Shown: positions 39,349 through 48,799 of the stretch, piece after piece
How positions within the stretch are numbered: the stretch's first letter is position 1
Layout: each line of letters opens with the position of its first letter
Made by a program: the position numbers and the translations under genes
The notes under the pieces: model-generated
Seen by the model: only the letters and a program-made list of their open reading frames with translations
Told to the model about the DNA's origin: nothing
Databases searched by the model: none
Source of the DNA: Cristatella mucedo
Lineage: Eukaryota; Bryozoa; Phylactolaemata; Cristatellidae
Reading direction: 5' to 3'
Length of the DNA: 64,000 nucleotides
Assembly: GCA_009760855.2 (NCBI GenBank)
Contig: WPIO01000139.1
Location: forward strand, 370,001 to 434,000

Positions 39349-40268
39349 TTCTCTCCCACTCTCTCTCTCTCCTCTCTCTCCCCCTCTCTGTGCAGGCTGC
39401 GCGTCCTTCTAGTTACCTCAAGGTTTTCTTCTTGCTGCTGCAGATTGATTGTGACGCTCACAGTGACCGACAGTCCAGTCGACAGAAGCACTGGTACATC
39501 TGGCAGTGCTTCTGTCAGGGGGGCAGCCGAGGTCGTGCAGCAGCTGAAAGACAAGCTGCTGACGAGCTCTGCCGTGCTGCAGTACAGCGTCACCTCCGTG
39601 GATACTGTCGGTCAGTAGCTGAATGCGCTGTCATGTGCTGCTTATGCTGCTGCTGCTGTTTTGCATCTTTTTGAGAGCTGTTTTCAAGATGTCGTTTATT
39701 CTTTTGCGTGCACCGGGCTTGTAAGTTAGTTGGAAGTGAAATCAACCGTTGCCAGCCAGTGCTGGCAAGAACAAGTTGGTGTTTAGCCTCTTTGATGCCT
39801 GTCACCCTTTGCCCCCAGCCCGTTGGTGATCTTAGTTGCTACTAGTGTAACATGAGTGTGCAGAACGCCGGTAAGGTGAAGTTTTTCAGCGAGTGATTGG
39901 CAGCAGAGATTGTGTCCTACTCGAATTACACCCATTCAGGCAGGTAGGTATAACAACGTGAGCACACTAGTGTGTGTATGTTAGTTGCCTTGCACACACA
40001 GGTGCCACTTACACAGAAGTCCATGGCAGAGTATGCTCGGTCAGCACTTCTGAGTGACCATATGCAGATGCAGCCGTTGTAGCAATTTTACTGCCACTTT
40101 CGATTGCTGTCCATTGTTTATCGTCCATGTGATCTGTCTGCCCGGCTTGCGAATAGTCATTTTACTCGTCTGTCATACATCATTGCCAAGAGCTTTGGCT
40201 CTCTCTCCCTCCCTCACTCCCTCCCCTCCCTCTCTCTCTCTCTCTCTCTCTCTGCATGTGTGTTAGTG

Positions 40269-40331
<63 letters not shown>

Positions 40332-43300
40332 TGTGTGTGTGCCTGTGTGTGTGTGCGCGTGTGTGTGTGCGTGCGTGCGCGCGTGTGTGTGTCCTGCCAT
40401 TATTTTGTCGTCGAGACGTTTGGCATTACATTTTGATTTGCTCTGCAGAAAGTAATTGTGGCTTTTTTTGTAGTTTGCTCGAACAATTGCTCGGGGCACG
40501 GTCACTGTGACCCGCTGTCACGCGAGTGCGTGTGTGATTTATACTGGATTCCCAATGTAATTAATGCATACGTAACTGGCAGAAGCAACTGTGGTAAGTG
40601 AAGCTTTAGTATTAGTACTGTTAGTTGATGTTTCGAATGCACGTTTGCATATGTTGCAGTAGCGATATGCATATGGTCAAGGATTTATGGTACGAATTAT
40701 TGTGTTGTGAACAGTTGTTGCTGACTCGGTATATTCGCCTAATCGGCGGCTGAATCCTCATTCCTGAGCCAGGCTGGCTACTGGTCCTCAAAGAGTACCT
40801 ACACTGCATCGCAGAAGTCTGCACATGCTTCTCCCCAGCTTTTTGTATTCATCTTTACCAGTACTAATGGCACTGCAAGTTGCCCGATTCGTCCTAAGCT
40901 TGGTACTTGTTTGCATTTGCATGCTTACTATGCATGGCATCAACTCTAGAAGAGCTTTACAGTGTATGGACAGAGATTGTATTGCATTAGGGCACTATGC
41001 TAACGACCTATTATTAATTTTAATATTATTATCATCATTCATTCCACTTTCAAAACACACTGCAGAATCTGAAGCTAGTTGTATTGCATGTATATTCGCA
41101 GAGGAGCTGCTGGCTCTGCACCATTGCAGTATCTCCCGACCTTTGTGTATTCAACACGAGCGTTTTAATCATAACTACTGCCGAGGACGTCGGGGTTGAA
41201 TGTGGATGGTGCTTGCGCCTGCCCAATTTGCATGACCATGATGGGAAGTGTGTGATTTTCCATCGCGATTTAAAATTAAGGTGGGTGGATATTATTAGTG
41301 TTTCATTCAATAAACTTTCGTCTCATTATCAGACCTCTCCTGCCTAACATCCACATCGTCTTTGTGGCTTTGTAGAGTTGCAGATGAAGATATATTGCAT
41401 TGCCTTGTAACTTCTGTGCCATTGTAGAGCCATTTTCTTTTGAGGTTTTTCTCATATTTCAGACTGGGGAATATTTTACGTTCTTGGAATAGCACTGGGC
41501 AGTATTTTTGCTGTTGTTGCCCTTGGTTGGTTGTGCTGCCGCTGCTATCGCAGGTAAGTATCGTTTTATTTCCGGTCAATTGTTGCTGCTGGCCGCCACT
41601 AGCACAGCGAAGCTTTAATCAAAAGCAAATTTCGTCGGAGGCCATGGCAATATGACGCGTTGGAGAAGTTGCATAGAATTTGGTTGGTAAATCTGGAACA
41701 CTGTTTTCCATAATAAGCAATCAAAATCGCGATTTGACGACGTCTATTGTTGGAATAATAGCTGCATCGCAGTACAGAAATGCAGAGCTGCCATTGCAGA
41801 GGCTAATGCAGGTGAACTGGTATGGGCTGCTGTATCATGAATTTCGGTTCGTAAACTAGAAATTTGGCTATATTATGAAATCAAACCGAAGTTGTTCAAC
41901 GCTTATTGTAGAAATGACAGCTGCATTGTATTTTACCTCAGTTATTCGTGGAGTGTGAATATTTGTGCCATAAACTTACCTCAAAACAGTCCTAGTTGGA
42001 AGTTACCGTCAAGGAATTCCATCCCACGCAACATGAGCATCTAAAATAGGCCAACATTATTAGGCTGTATTTACTCTTTCTGTACAACCGTACCATTTCA
42101 AAATATTTTCAAAATCTTTCATTAACTATAATGTGGCGTAAGTTATACTACATGCGTATTCTCTCAAACGAAATACTTAATTATCAATATTATTTAAACA
42201 CCATCCCTTAAAATTATTTGTTGCGGCTTTTATCGGCTGCTTCTGTCCTGCTGCTTTTGTCGAGTTACCCACAGCTGGCCATCGAAGTCCTCCTAGGCTG
42301 TTCATTCTTTCTGACCAACACGTTTACTCGTGAGCGTTAGCCTTTGCTAGATATTTTGATTACGGAAGTATAAAAAGGGCTACCTCTTGTTATTTAATGA
42401 ACAAAAACGTTTTAAAAAGTGAGCGTCTGTTAAAATATGCACTTAATTCACATTGGTGTAGCACCCTATTAGAACTTCTCGATCCAAGCACTCCACATCG
42501 AGCCCAAGGGCTCGACCGTCAAAGGCGAGCACCTTAACCCTTCGGCTAAAACCAAGGCGGTTTGTGTTTTATGGTTTATTTTTATATTGTCTTTGTGTCC
42601 CCCAGCAATTAAAAAAATGGTGATTTTGTCTGGAGTTTTAATTTTAATTTTCCCATTGTACCACACGGGAAATCGTGATCCGCATTGCATACCATCTGGT
42701 TTTCGAACGACCCGGGTTATGACCTCCTTACGAATCCAGTCCGGAAACAGATCAGGCTCCTTACCCGGGGACCACTCTGTAGTCACATAGTATCAGCAGG
42801 CACTGTGCTGGTTGCATCCTATCCGTGGGCAGCTAGATAATTTTTAGGTTTGGCGAAACCCGGGGATGTATGGTTAGTTCGCAGTACAGAGTAGACTCAG
42901 TCTGTCAGGATCATCAAACACAGTGAGTGGTTGTAAGAATGATTCCGGCCGAATGTAGCAATTGTTTATTGACCGAATTATTTAGAGTGAGCAAGGGTAT
43001 TGCTCGCTTGTCACCTTGGAGAAGTTCTTCTCCCTGGTGATCCGACAAAACAGCTTAGGACGGAGCAGCCCAAGACAAAATAGCTCAGTCAAGTACATAC
43101 TTTCAGAGTATACTAAAATAACTAATACATAATGAACACGTCATAAAAATAGCTAATAAATATTAAACTAAATTGATAAAGAACTTTTTTCTTGAGTAAA
43201 ATGGTAAAATTTAAGGTGACAGATTTAAAGGTAATGTCTATATTTAAGATTGATATATTTTTATATCCTTTAAATCGTAATAGGCCGATTGTGTGTGTGG

Positions 43301-45807
43301 AGGTTATCCAGACACTCAGTGTTATAGTAGATTGGAGCAGGATTTTGAAGACGCTGATTGAGTTAGTTGGCCTTCCATGCTTCTGGTTGTCGGTTCTCAG
43401 CTTGGAGACGTGCATCATCGATCTCTATTCTGTCACGCTCCTTTCAAAATTTTCCGATAAGTTTGAATGCTGATTGATGATGGCAATTGATGGTGTATTG
43501 AAAGGATGAAAATAATTCGGCGGCAAACCTAAACAAAAATAAAGAAGTAAAATGCTGAGTAGAATTATTAGTTTAATAATGAGCGGTTCTTGAATTGCAG
43601 TCAGCCCCGACTTATGAAATAGATATGGACCGGAAAGCCTGTTGTAAGTCGAATTTTCGTGAGTTTAGAATGGTATAGGATAAGCACTACTGTGGTACGT
43701 TCTGACAGACATAGTTTCCTCCCTACTGCTTGCAGTGCTGTCAAATCTACTGTTCGTGCCCGGATTTTGAAAGTTTTCCGTGATAAATTTTATCAGTTTT
43801 TGTTTGTGACTGGTAAAGTTCGTATCTCTGAGTTTTAAGTCGGTGGCTGACTCTATTATTCTATAGAATTAAAATGTTGATTCATAATTACCTTTTAACA
43901 TGTTAATTAAAACACGAGCCTGCGGACTCACTTCACTGAGTCATAGTAGACGTTCTTTAAACGTCTATTACACGTCACTCTCGGAAGTACTGGCCACGGA
44001 AGACAATGCTGCTCCTTCTTGCCACGTCACACAAGAGCTCCATCTTGCGGATTTTCTCGCTTTGATTATTAATTATCTTAAAAATTAATTTTTCATTCTC
44101 GTAGTAGATTACGTCCCATGTTATAGTTAACGGCAATTTAATGGATTCGCAAAAGAATATTGTCTCAATAACTCGGCTTTTTTGTTGGGGCTATTTTGTG
44201 CATCTCCATCACATGGGCTATTTTGTCAGGGTATTTTGTCAGTGGCTATTTTATCAGGGCTCCCTTTCCTCTCTGTCGTTGAAATGGAAATTCAAATGCC
44301 AAACCAACTAACAGAAAAAAACAATTTCTCTCTAAGCAGGCAAAACAGTTCTCACGTTTTTGCAATCTTTAACTTTGTATTTCGCGATCTTGGAGAATGC
44401 TGCTACTTAGCTAAGCAGCAGCTGCTACTATGGCTGGCACGTGCATGTCAAGTCTAGAAGCAGGGTATTGCCACCGTCTGTGCCTTTGGCAGAATTTAGA
44501 GTGTAGGTACCGAACCAGGCTGCTGCCCCCCCCCACACTTCAGCTGAATGGGATGCACTGTTCGGCCTCCGGCCTCCGAGATCGGTTAGCCTCATCCAAA
44601 AACTTCTGACCTACCGCTATATCTGGGTGACTTATGCTACTCATTTGAATGATCTTGTGATCTTGGTGTGTGCGTGAGTGAGTGAGTGCACATGGACCTG
44701 CCGCGGCCATTGCTTGCTTCTTGTCATAACTAAAGTGCTCAGAAAGAGATTGAGTTCTCTGAGGGTGCTATATCGAATGCATTATTGTTATTATTATTAT
44801 TATAACTTTTGGCGATGGCACGCCCCTTCGAATAAAGCTCTCTGTGCATGCGTGCCGTCCTTCTCTAGCTGTGTTCTGCACTTACCACAGGTGCTGTCGG
44901 AGAAGGTCACAGAAGAAGCGTAATGTCTACCGCTTGCTGAATGATCTGGACGACATCGATAAGAGTGGACAGGAGCCGGACACAAAGACGCAGAAGAGTA
45001 AAAGTGAGTGTGTATTGCTGCCGACGGCCAGTGCCATATAGACCGACTGCACGGTCGGCCGATGGCAGCCGTGCAGCCAGGTAGTTCGAGGATTCAAGGA
45101 GCTCAAGAAGTATGCTTGTTGGTCAATGGATGCAATGCTCTGCTGTAGCGAATGAAGTAGCATGCTTGTTGGGTCCGAGGAAGGTAGGGGTTAAACTCCG
45201 GCGAGTAAAGAAACGACTCTGACCTTGTAGAGGTGGTGATATAATCAATTTAGGCCTTCTGGCCAACCATGCCCCGGCATGCTGCTCCTCATCGCCTTGA
45301 CCAGGCGAAGCAATCAGACCAGCAGCCAAGCATTCTTCTCGTGCGAGCCGTGCTGAGACCCAGCACTCAGGCTGCTGCTGGGTCCACACTGGGTGGCTTT
45401 ACATTTGGCGACCGGCTGCCACGACCCTCGGCCTATGACCAGCGACCCTTGGCTAGCCTAATAGAAAAAATGCTCAAAAGCTGGAGCATCGCCACTGCCG
45501 GTGGACAGGTCCTCTCTCATCAATGCCGTTAGGCTTCAAACCTCGAGCAATGCCCGTTTGAGGGTGACAGCAAGTGTGACACGTGTCCGCTGCAGGAAGT
45601 GTCTATGCAGCACCGATGCTGACACCGGACTCGGAAGCAACTAGCGATGACGACGATGCTGAGGATGCGATATTCATCAAAGGAGGCCGACCAAAGGTTA
45701 GTTTACCAGCCAGCAATGGACGCAAGTCCACAACGACGACCAGCGAGATGAAGCCGCCAAGTACCTTGGTGGCCGAGAATAACCTGAAGAATAAGCAGCA
45801 TGCATAA
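16571..45807 (+). CDS. KIAA0319L: KIAA0319L-like type I membrane protein with two PKD domains (17 exons)
   Basis: Join of 16571-16631, 16811-17116, 24428-24796, 28806-28891, 29960-30032, 32202-32264, 33101-33210, 34114-34213, 36971-37125, 37223-37361, 37529-37599, 39111-39208, 39444-39610, 40474-40593, 41463-41553, 44891-45003 and 45596-45807. All introns are GT-AG, every phase matches, and the total is 2334 bases (777 aa). Domains: signal peptide 1-20; MANSC-type Cys-rich domain about 25-105; Ala/Ser-rich linker; EGF-like Cys cluster about 200-243; PKD1 about 299-389; PKD2 about 390-487; membrane-proximal domain 488-599; Cys cluster 600-639 (CSNNCSGHGHCDPLSRECVC); transmembrane helix about 643-664; basic stop-transfer; acidic tail with SDDDDAEDAIF. 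In vertebrates KIAA0319L has five PKD domains and about 1050 residues, cycles through the trans-Golgi and plasma membrane, and serves as the adeno-associated virus receptor. KIAA0319 is linked to neuronal migration. KIAA0319 versus KIAA0319L cannot be decided, since this may be the single pre-duplication gene. Confidence 0.92.
16811..17116 (+). CDS. KIAA0319L: KIAA0319L-like exon 2: MANSC-type domain
   Basis: Acceptor CCTGTTCTAG|, donor |GTGAGT, phases 1 and 1. It encodes the whole Cys-rich module with CVTSCCRVKDCNMAFFF and CFLIHC, the motif order expected for MANSC domains. Confidence 0.92.
17990..18330 (-). mobile_element. LINE RT fragment in intron 2, minus strand
   Basis: It matches 22440-22760. 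The minus-strand frame carries the conserved FLKLNDDK-type motif that follows the catalytic box in LINE RTs. Frames are broken. Confidence 0.55.
19240..19460 (+). mobile_element. LINE-B 3'-UTR in intron 2, plus strand
   Basis: Collinear with 10230-10400 of the plus-strand LINE-B tail, including CTTCCATG, CTGACTCAGCTAAGCATCTC and CTCACCGAAA. The terminal (TACAT)n is missing. Confidence 0.6.
20030..20325 (+). mobile_element. LINE RT catalytic-domain fragment, plus strand
   Basis: In shifting frames it reads GVPQESVFDSLFTIHV, then FEDDNRLYLYVDPS, then a WM..N.L.L-like end. This corresponds to the GVPQGSVLGPLLFTLY and YADDTQLYL motifs. The catalytic Y-A-D-D box has become F-E-D-D, so it is inactive. 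Confidence 0.65.
20333..20862 (-). mobile_element. LINE RT C-terminus, minus strand
   Basis: The minus-strand frames read LHWLPAKN at the upstream side (with a frameshift), then AFSTYALKVWKLLQVSI and LSSFRFQLKTRLF. This is the conserved C-terminal region of CR1/L2-like LINE ORF2. It meets the oppositely oriented RT fragment directly at about 20330. Confidence 0.65.
21180..21256 (+). mobile_element. LINE-A 3' hairpin and (ATT)n tail
   Basis: Degenerate terminal hairpin (AGAGATCGAATTCTCT with outer TGCCT / GTGCT arms) followed by TGTATTATTATTATC. Confidence 0.75.
21560..21632 (+). mobile_element. LINE-A 3' hairpin and (ATT)n tail
   Basis: GTGCCTAGAAAAAGACTAAG, TTCTCTGTGGGTGCTATG and a short ATT run: a 5'-truncated copy of only the 3' terminus. 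Confidence 0.75.
21850..23010 (-). mobile_element. LINE RT relic in intron 2, minus strand
   Basis: From high to low coordinates the minus strand reads LLDLSVAFNTIDLQVLLE (RT palm motif) near 23000-22940, WEISQS and GTPGIF near 22830, FLKLNDDKANNFLPIG near 22580-22530, and a broken C-terminus near 21900. It matches other copies at 750-850 and 55.8-57.0 kb. Stops in every segment show it is dead. Confidence 0.72.
23637..23715 (+). repeat. Two-copy tandem duplication of about 44 bases
   Basis: TAATAAGACCAATACAGTAG followed by GTCAGACTGTC is repeated once with few changes. It is non-coding and lies in intron 2. Confidence 0.75.
24428..24796 (+). CDS. KIAA0319L: KIAA0319L-like exon 3: Ala/Ser linker and EGF-like Cys cluster
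   Basis: Acceptor TTGTGCAG|, donor |GTATGC, phases 1 and 1. The first part is low-complexity and includes a run of seven Ala encoded by pure GCA repeats. The second part has six Cys, including CPPFERC and GVCTCLTGYARL, as in the Cys module after MANSC in this family. Confidence 0.9.
25031..25096 (+). repeat. (GT)n microsatellite, intron 3
   Basis: About 30 GT units. The 187-residue open frame that crosses it is spurious. Confidence 0.97.
25600..26940 (-). repeat. GATTG-rich repeat, copy gamma, inverted
   Basis: The reverse complement of this stretch is collinear with 27740-28400: 26820-26640 matches 27750-27955, and 26050-25600 matches 28010-28390. A LINE-A copy is inserted at about 26075-26619 and breaks the match cleanly. 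With the plus-oriented copy beginning near 26990, it forms a large inverted repeat inside intron 3. Confidence 0.75.
26075..26619 (+). mobile_element. LINE-A 3' end, best preserved copy
   Basis: An open frame (26052-26348, + strand) carries LSLTFRSLHSMAPAYLSDIL, AFSSYAPKAWNFLPTCV and the closing LKTPI, the C-terminus of a CR1/L2-type RT. A 3'-UTR of about 230 bases, the GCACC...GGTGC hairpin and a long (ATT)n tail follow. The insertion point is defined by the interrupted GATTG-rich repeat: the filled site is GGATTG|...|CACATG. No target duplication beyond possible ATTG microhomology is visible. Confidence 0.85.
26990..28400 (+). repeat. GATTG-rich repeat, copy beta
   Basis: Diverged units with a core like GCCATTGCAGTCGATTGCAG at 27045, 27217, 27380, 27552, 27855 and 28037, roughly 163-182 bases apart except for one double interval. 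It is collinear with copy alpha at 2.5-4.5 kb. The function and mobile class are unknown. Confidence 0.75.
28806..28891 (+). CDS. KIAA0319L: KIAA0319L-like exon 4: Thr/Ala-rich linker
   Basis: Acceptor CTCTGTAG|, donor |GTAATC, phases 1 and 0. It encodes a low-complexity linker (VTPDESTAG...). It is supported mainly by splice sites and phase fit, since the linker is poorly conserved. Confidence 0.7.
29252..29472 (+). repeat. 33-bp minisatellite, intron 4
   Basis: Six to seven tandem units of 33 bases like CTGCTAATCTAACTAGATCT + GTATCCCCACTAG. Central units are nearly identical and the edges diverge. In-frame stop codons exclude a coding role. Confidence 0.92.
29960..30032 (+). CDS. KIAA0319L: KIAA0319L-like exon 5: Ser/Thr-rich linker
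   Basis: Acceptor CCATTGCAG|, donor |GTACGT, phases 0 and 1. It encodes AEAITRPDAGSSTTSATPLA and a few more residues. The call rests on phase fit with exons 4 and 6. Confidence 0.7.
30715..30820 (+). mobile_element. LINE-A 3' hairpin and (ATT)n tail, intron 5
   Basis: GCGCCTAGAAAGAGATTGAG, TTCTCTGAGGGCGCG and about 13 ATT units: a perfect outer GCGCC/GGCGC stem and inner AGAGA/TCTCT stem. Confidence 0.85.
30780..31300 (-). mobile_element. LINE-A-type copy, minus strand, tail-to-tail
   Basis: Read on the minus strand, about 31120-30960 encodes SYAPQAWNSLQNDLTTLRPT (RT C-terminus). About 30880-30825 gives the degenerate hairpin (GTGCCTAGAAAGGAATTAG ... GGGTGC), followed by (AAT)n. Its tail and the tail of the plus-strand copy share the same trinucleotide run. 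Confidence 0.65.
31301..32201. other. Rest of intron 5, nothing recognised
   Basis: Open frames at 31255-31584 and 31938-32159 have no recognised motif and no exon-like splice borders that fit the gene's phase. Confidence 0.35.
32202..32264 (+). CDS. KIAA0319L: KIAA0319L-like exon 6: first strand of PKD1
   Basis: Acceptor GACTCTGTAG|, donor |GTATGT, phases 1 and 1. It encodes VRLPDGTVKLSADISPEAGK, matching the opening LP...V.L.A strands of the first PKD domain. Confidence 0.85.
33101..33210 (+). CDS. KIAA0319L: KIAA0319L-like exon 7: PKD1 middle
   Basis: Acceptor CTGTTTGCAG|, donor |GTAAGT, phases 1 and 0. It contains LNYNWSLIPYP, the characteristic Y.W strand of PKD domains. Confidence 0.92.
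34114..34213 (+). CDS. KIAA0319L: KIAA0319L-like exon 8: PKD1 end
   Basis: Acceptor CTGTTTATAG|, donor |GTAATG, phases 0 and 1. It begins LKPGSYLVTLIV, the PKD motif L..G.Y.F.L.V, and ends with TNLTVLASP. Confidence 0.93.
35650..36365 (+). mobile_element. Rearranged LINE ORF2 fragments, intron 8
   Basis: The plus strand from about 35750 to 36200 carries the pre-RT region (DPMLNVLICSPEMDGL, then NRQLLP-like and VCNDLLS-like pieces). From about 36364 down to 36230 the minus strand carries MAAFNRIDHKVRLEHLSSQL, the next segment of the same protein. The two parts are therefore in opposite orientation. All frames are broken. Confidence 0.6.
36971..37125 (+). CDS. KIAA0319L: KIAA0319L-like exon 9: PKD2 first half
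   Basis: Acceptor TATATTCCAG|, donor |GTAAGT, phases 1 and 0. It contains NRAPEAII, LPLPLLILNGSLSYDD and YKWIRN, matching the LDGS.S.DD...Y.W pattern. Confidence 0.94.
37223..37361 (+). CDS. KIAA0319L: KIAA0319L-like exon 10: PKD2 second half
   Basis: Acceptor TTATTCTAG|, donor |GTAGGC, phases 0 and 1. It contains LTNIVLGLYHWSLVVTDDEG, the canonical L..G.Y...L.V.D..G end of a PKD domain. Confidence 0.94.
37529..37599 (+). CDS. KIAA0319L: KIAA0319L-like exon 11: membrane-proximal domain start
   Basis: Acceptor GATTGCAG|, donor |GTAGGT, phases 1 and 0. DPLSLELIELEVQV aligns with the conserved segment just after the last PKD domain. The preceding intron is only 167 bases. Confidence 0.88.
39111..39208 (+). 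CDS. KIAA0319L: KIAA0319L-like exon 12: membrane-proximal domain
   Basis: Acceptor CTCGTTACAG|, donor AA|GTGCGT, phases 0 and 2. It encodes ETLTTQLGLLLFKPFVRTEI and a little more. This donor was chosen because it joins in phase to exon 13 and gives TGKLIVTLTVTDSP. Confidence 0.82.
39271..39390 (+). repeat. (CT)n microsatellite, intron 12
   Basis: Imperfect CT/CCT run filling about half of the 235-base intron. It forms part of its pyrimidine tract. Confidence 0.96.
39444..39610 (+). CDS. KIAA0319L: KIAA0319L-like exon 13: membrane-proximal domain
   Basis: Acceptor CTGCTGCAG|, donor |GTCAGT, phases 2 and 1. It encodes LIVTLTVTDSP and AEVVQQLKDKL, matching the conserved helix before the juxtamembrane Cys cluster. 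The upstream intron is mostly a CT microsatellite. Confidence 0.88.
40201..40392 (+). repeat. (CT)n then (GT)n compound microsatellite, intron 13
   Basis: A CT-rich run (40201-40253) is followed by a long GT run with GC interruptions (40270-40392). It ends about 80 bases before the exon 14 acceptor. Confidence 0.96.
40474..40593 (+). CDS. KIAA0319L: KIAA0319L-like exon 14: juxtamembrane Cys cluster
   Basis: Acceptor TTTTTTGTAG|, donor |GTAAGT, phases 1 and 1. It encodes VCSNNCSGHGHCDPLSRECV followed by a C.LYWIPN segment, the most family-specific part of the protein. Confidence 0.96.
41463..41553 (+). CDS. KIAA0319L: KIAA0319L-like exon 15: transmembrane helix
   Basis: Acceptor CATATTTCAG|, donor |GTAAGT, phases 1 and 2. 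DWGIFYVLGIALGSIFAVVA begins a 21-residue hydrophobic helix, followed by a Cys/Arg stop-transfer. Confidence 0.95.
42441..42560 (-). mobile_element. SINE2 copy, minus strand, intron 15
   Basis: On the minus strand: GGTTTTAGCCGAAGGGTTAAGG (A-box region), GGTGCTCGCC, GGTCGAGCCC (B-box), then TCGAGAAGTTC and GGTGCTACACCAATGTGAATT. This order matches SINE2, with a diverged hairpin tail. Confidence 0.65.
44725..44802 (+). mobile_element. LINE-A 3' hairpin and (ATT)n tail, intron 15
   Basis: GTGCTCAGAAAGAGATTGAG, TTCTCTGAGGGTGCTATATC, GAATGCATTATTGTTATTATT. It lies 89 bases upstream of exon 16. Confidence 0.82.
44891..45003 (+). CDS. KIAA0319L: KIAA0319L-like exon 16: cytoplasmic tail
   Basis: Acceptor CTTACCACAG|, donor |GTGAGT, phases 2 and 1. 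Basic CCRRRSQKKRNVYRLLNDLD follows, aligning with the KSKYKILD region of vertebrate members. Confidence 0.92.
45596..45807 (+). CDS. KIAA0319L: KIAA0319L-like exon 17: acidic C-terminus and stop
   Basis: Acceptor CGCTGCAG| in phase 1, stop TAA at 45805-45807. EATSDDDDAEDAIFIKG matches the conserved SDDAIF motif at the family's C-terminus. A (CT)n run follows in the 3'-UTR. Confidence 0.94.
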
Positions 45808-45960
45808 CCTTTATTTCGTGGTCTCGAATTTTCCTATTTGTGTTCTGATGTTTCTAGTCTCTCATATGTTAGCAAATTATGTGCAGCCCTCACACAGCTT
45901 TACCTGCATGCTCTTTCTAGTTGTGCTAACCTTGCTCCTCCGAAGTTTTCGCCCAGATGT

Positions 45961-47049
<1,089 letters not shown>

Positions 47050-47155
47050 ACGAGTTCAAGATACTTTTAACCATTCGATCATGCTTCCTTTGCAGCAAAT
47101 TTAAAGTGATTAAATTTTCCGAGGGAGCTATACAAATGTATTATTATTAGTAGTA
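47050..47155 (+). mobile_element. LINE-A 3' end, degenerate
   Basis: ACCATTCGATCATGCTTCC and TTTGCAGCAAATTTAAAGTG match the LINE-A 3'-UTR. The hairpin is eroded, and an ATT run with AGT changes follows. Confidence 0.65.
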
Positions 47156-48374
47156 TGACTAAAAATAACTACCAGGATGAGTTATACAAGTCAAAATAAG
47201 CCAAACTTCTTTGTTACAGTGGCTGTTCGATATGTCAAGATATAACAGAACACCTGAATTGGCTGTGCTCACAGTGACTGTTCCATGAACAAACTAGTGA
47301 AAGAATGATTTTTACATGAACCTCTGGTTTAAGGTCCTTTGCAGCTTAGTGAAACGGCACGGCTTATCTAGATGTGCTGTGGTGCTTTGGTGGAGGAATC
47401 AAGTGTGAAATCTCTGAATATAGCCATCAACCAGTGGGCAACCTACCGTTAGTGACGGTATGCTATACCAGCTAAACAAGATCTGACCTTGGCATAAGAA
47501 TTGTATACTTTTGCAAGCTTTATGACCTCGACATAATACTTGTTTGCGTTGGCATGCTTAACACAAAAAGTTGGCGACCCATTCTTCTGCAGTAAACGAT
47601 GCAGTGAAAGGTCTCGGACGGTATTTAGTTTTCCTGGAGTGGTGTTACAACGACAATACTATATAGTTGAGATATAGTGCTAGTTTTTCTTGCAAAGTTT
47701 TAGATATTTCTGTAGCTGGAAGACTTGACACGAGCCCTCAGATTAAAGGATGGCTCAGAACAGGAATTTTAAAATATTTAAGCCTCTAAAAGGATTTCTT
47801 TGCTAGCCCTTTAGAAGAAAATCTCTGATAACCGAAGGGCTGCAATAAATTAACCAATTTTAGTCGCATACAAAATATACGTAGTTCCATGAGCACACAA
47901 ATGTTTGCAACTTCAAATAGTGAGTTCCACAGGGTCAAGTACTCGTACTTCGAGGGTCCTCTTTAAAACGCTGCTTTTCGTGTATTAACTCAGAAAACCA
48001 CAATCACTGCCAAGCACAACCCATCATTTATTTTGAATGTTATGGACTTTTTAACGCTTTGGCTGGCTATGAATAACAATTATTATAATTACAAGCTTCC
48101 GACTCTCAGGATCTCGAACGTACAGTGATAGTGTTGATTGGCACCAATGAAAAAGCAAGCAAAGAGAGCTGGCATTGTTGATACACTACTGCCCACTTCG
48201 CGTCCAAACGTGAAGAACTGAAGACTTTTGCTTAGCCCCGGCTGTGATCAGAGTCTATATCTATGCACTTAAATATGCTTTAAAAGAACTTTGCCAATAC
48301 AGTTAGTAATAAAATGCAGCGTCGGGACGCATTAGTAAACATAAGATGATTTAATCGGACCCAGTCAATTACAC
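47156..48374. other. Intergenic stretch, nothing recognised
   Basis: AT-rich. Possible LINE debris, but no motif I can defend. Confidence 0.35.
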
Positions 48375-48518
48375 GCCGAGTTGGTTTGGTCCAGCGGTTA
48401 CGGTGCTCGCCTGACCAAGGTCTGGCTGAGGTCGTGGGCTCGAGCCCTGAGGCACGTGTGAAGCGCCTGAATAGAGATTAAGTTCTCTTGGGGCGCTATA
48501 CAAATTTATTAAATTATT
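48375..48518 (+). mobile_element. SINE2 copy 2 (tRNA-derived, LINE-A tail)
   Basis: GCCGAGTTGGTTTGGTCCAG head, B-box GGCTCGAGCCC, then GCGCCTGAATAGAGATTAAG and TTCTCTTGGGGCGCTATA. It is nearly identical to 14531-14675 apart from two short indels and scattered changes. Confidence 0.86.
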
Positions 48519-48611
48519 ACATTATGCAAGAAACAGGTACAACTTTGGCTTCTGTGTAATTTTTGTCAAATCAGGGATGTTGCAATAAAACAGGAGATCA
48601 GCTTATGCTAA

Positions 48612-48745
48612 AGCCTTATTTGTGTAGCGGCAGAAGGGCCTTAACGGCCGTCGAAGCCGCATGCAGTTGGCATCCGTAGATTGCCCAGCCCAGCACAGGG
48701 CTTGCACCAAAGACCTAGTTGCTCCTGATGACCCTACGTCTCAAA
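48612..48745 (-). mobile_element. SINE1 copy 4, minus strand, diverged
   Basis: The reverse complement follows the SINE1 body: GACGGCCGTTAAGGCCCTTC, TGCCGCTACACAAAT. The tRNA-like head is strongly diverged. Confidence 0.55.
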
Positions 48746-48799
48746 CTTTCTGGCTCCTACCTACCTATCAGGACTATCATCCTACCAAGCCAAGTATCG

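Noticed and set aside
38985-39674. 229-residue plus-strand open frame over exons 12-13
   Set aside because: It reads through the CT microsatellite intron in the wrong frame; the true exons 39111-39208 and 39444-39610 use other frames.
40104-40505. Cys/Val-repeat open frames
   Set aside because: Translations of the CT/GT compound microsatellite in intron 13.
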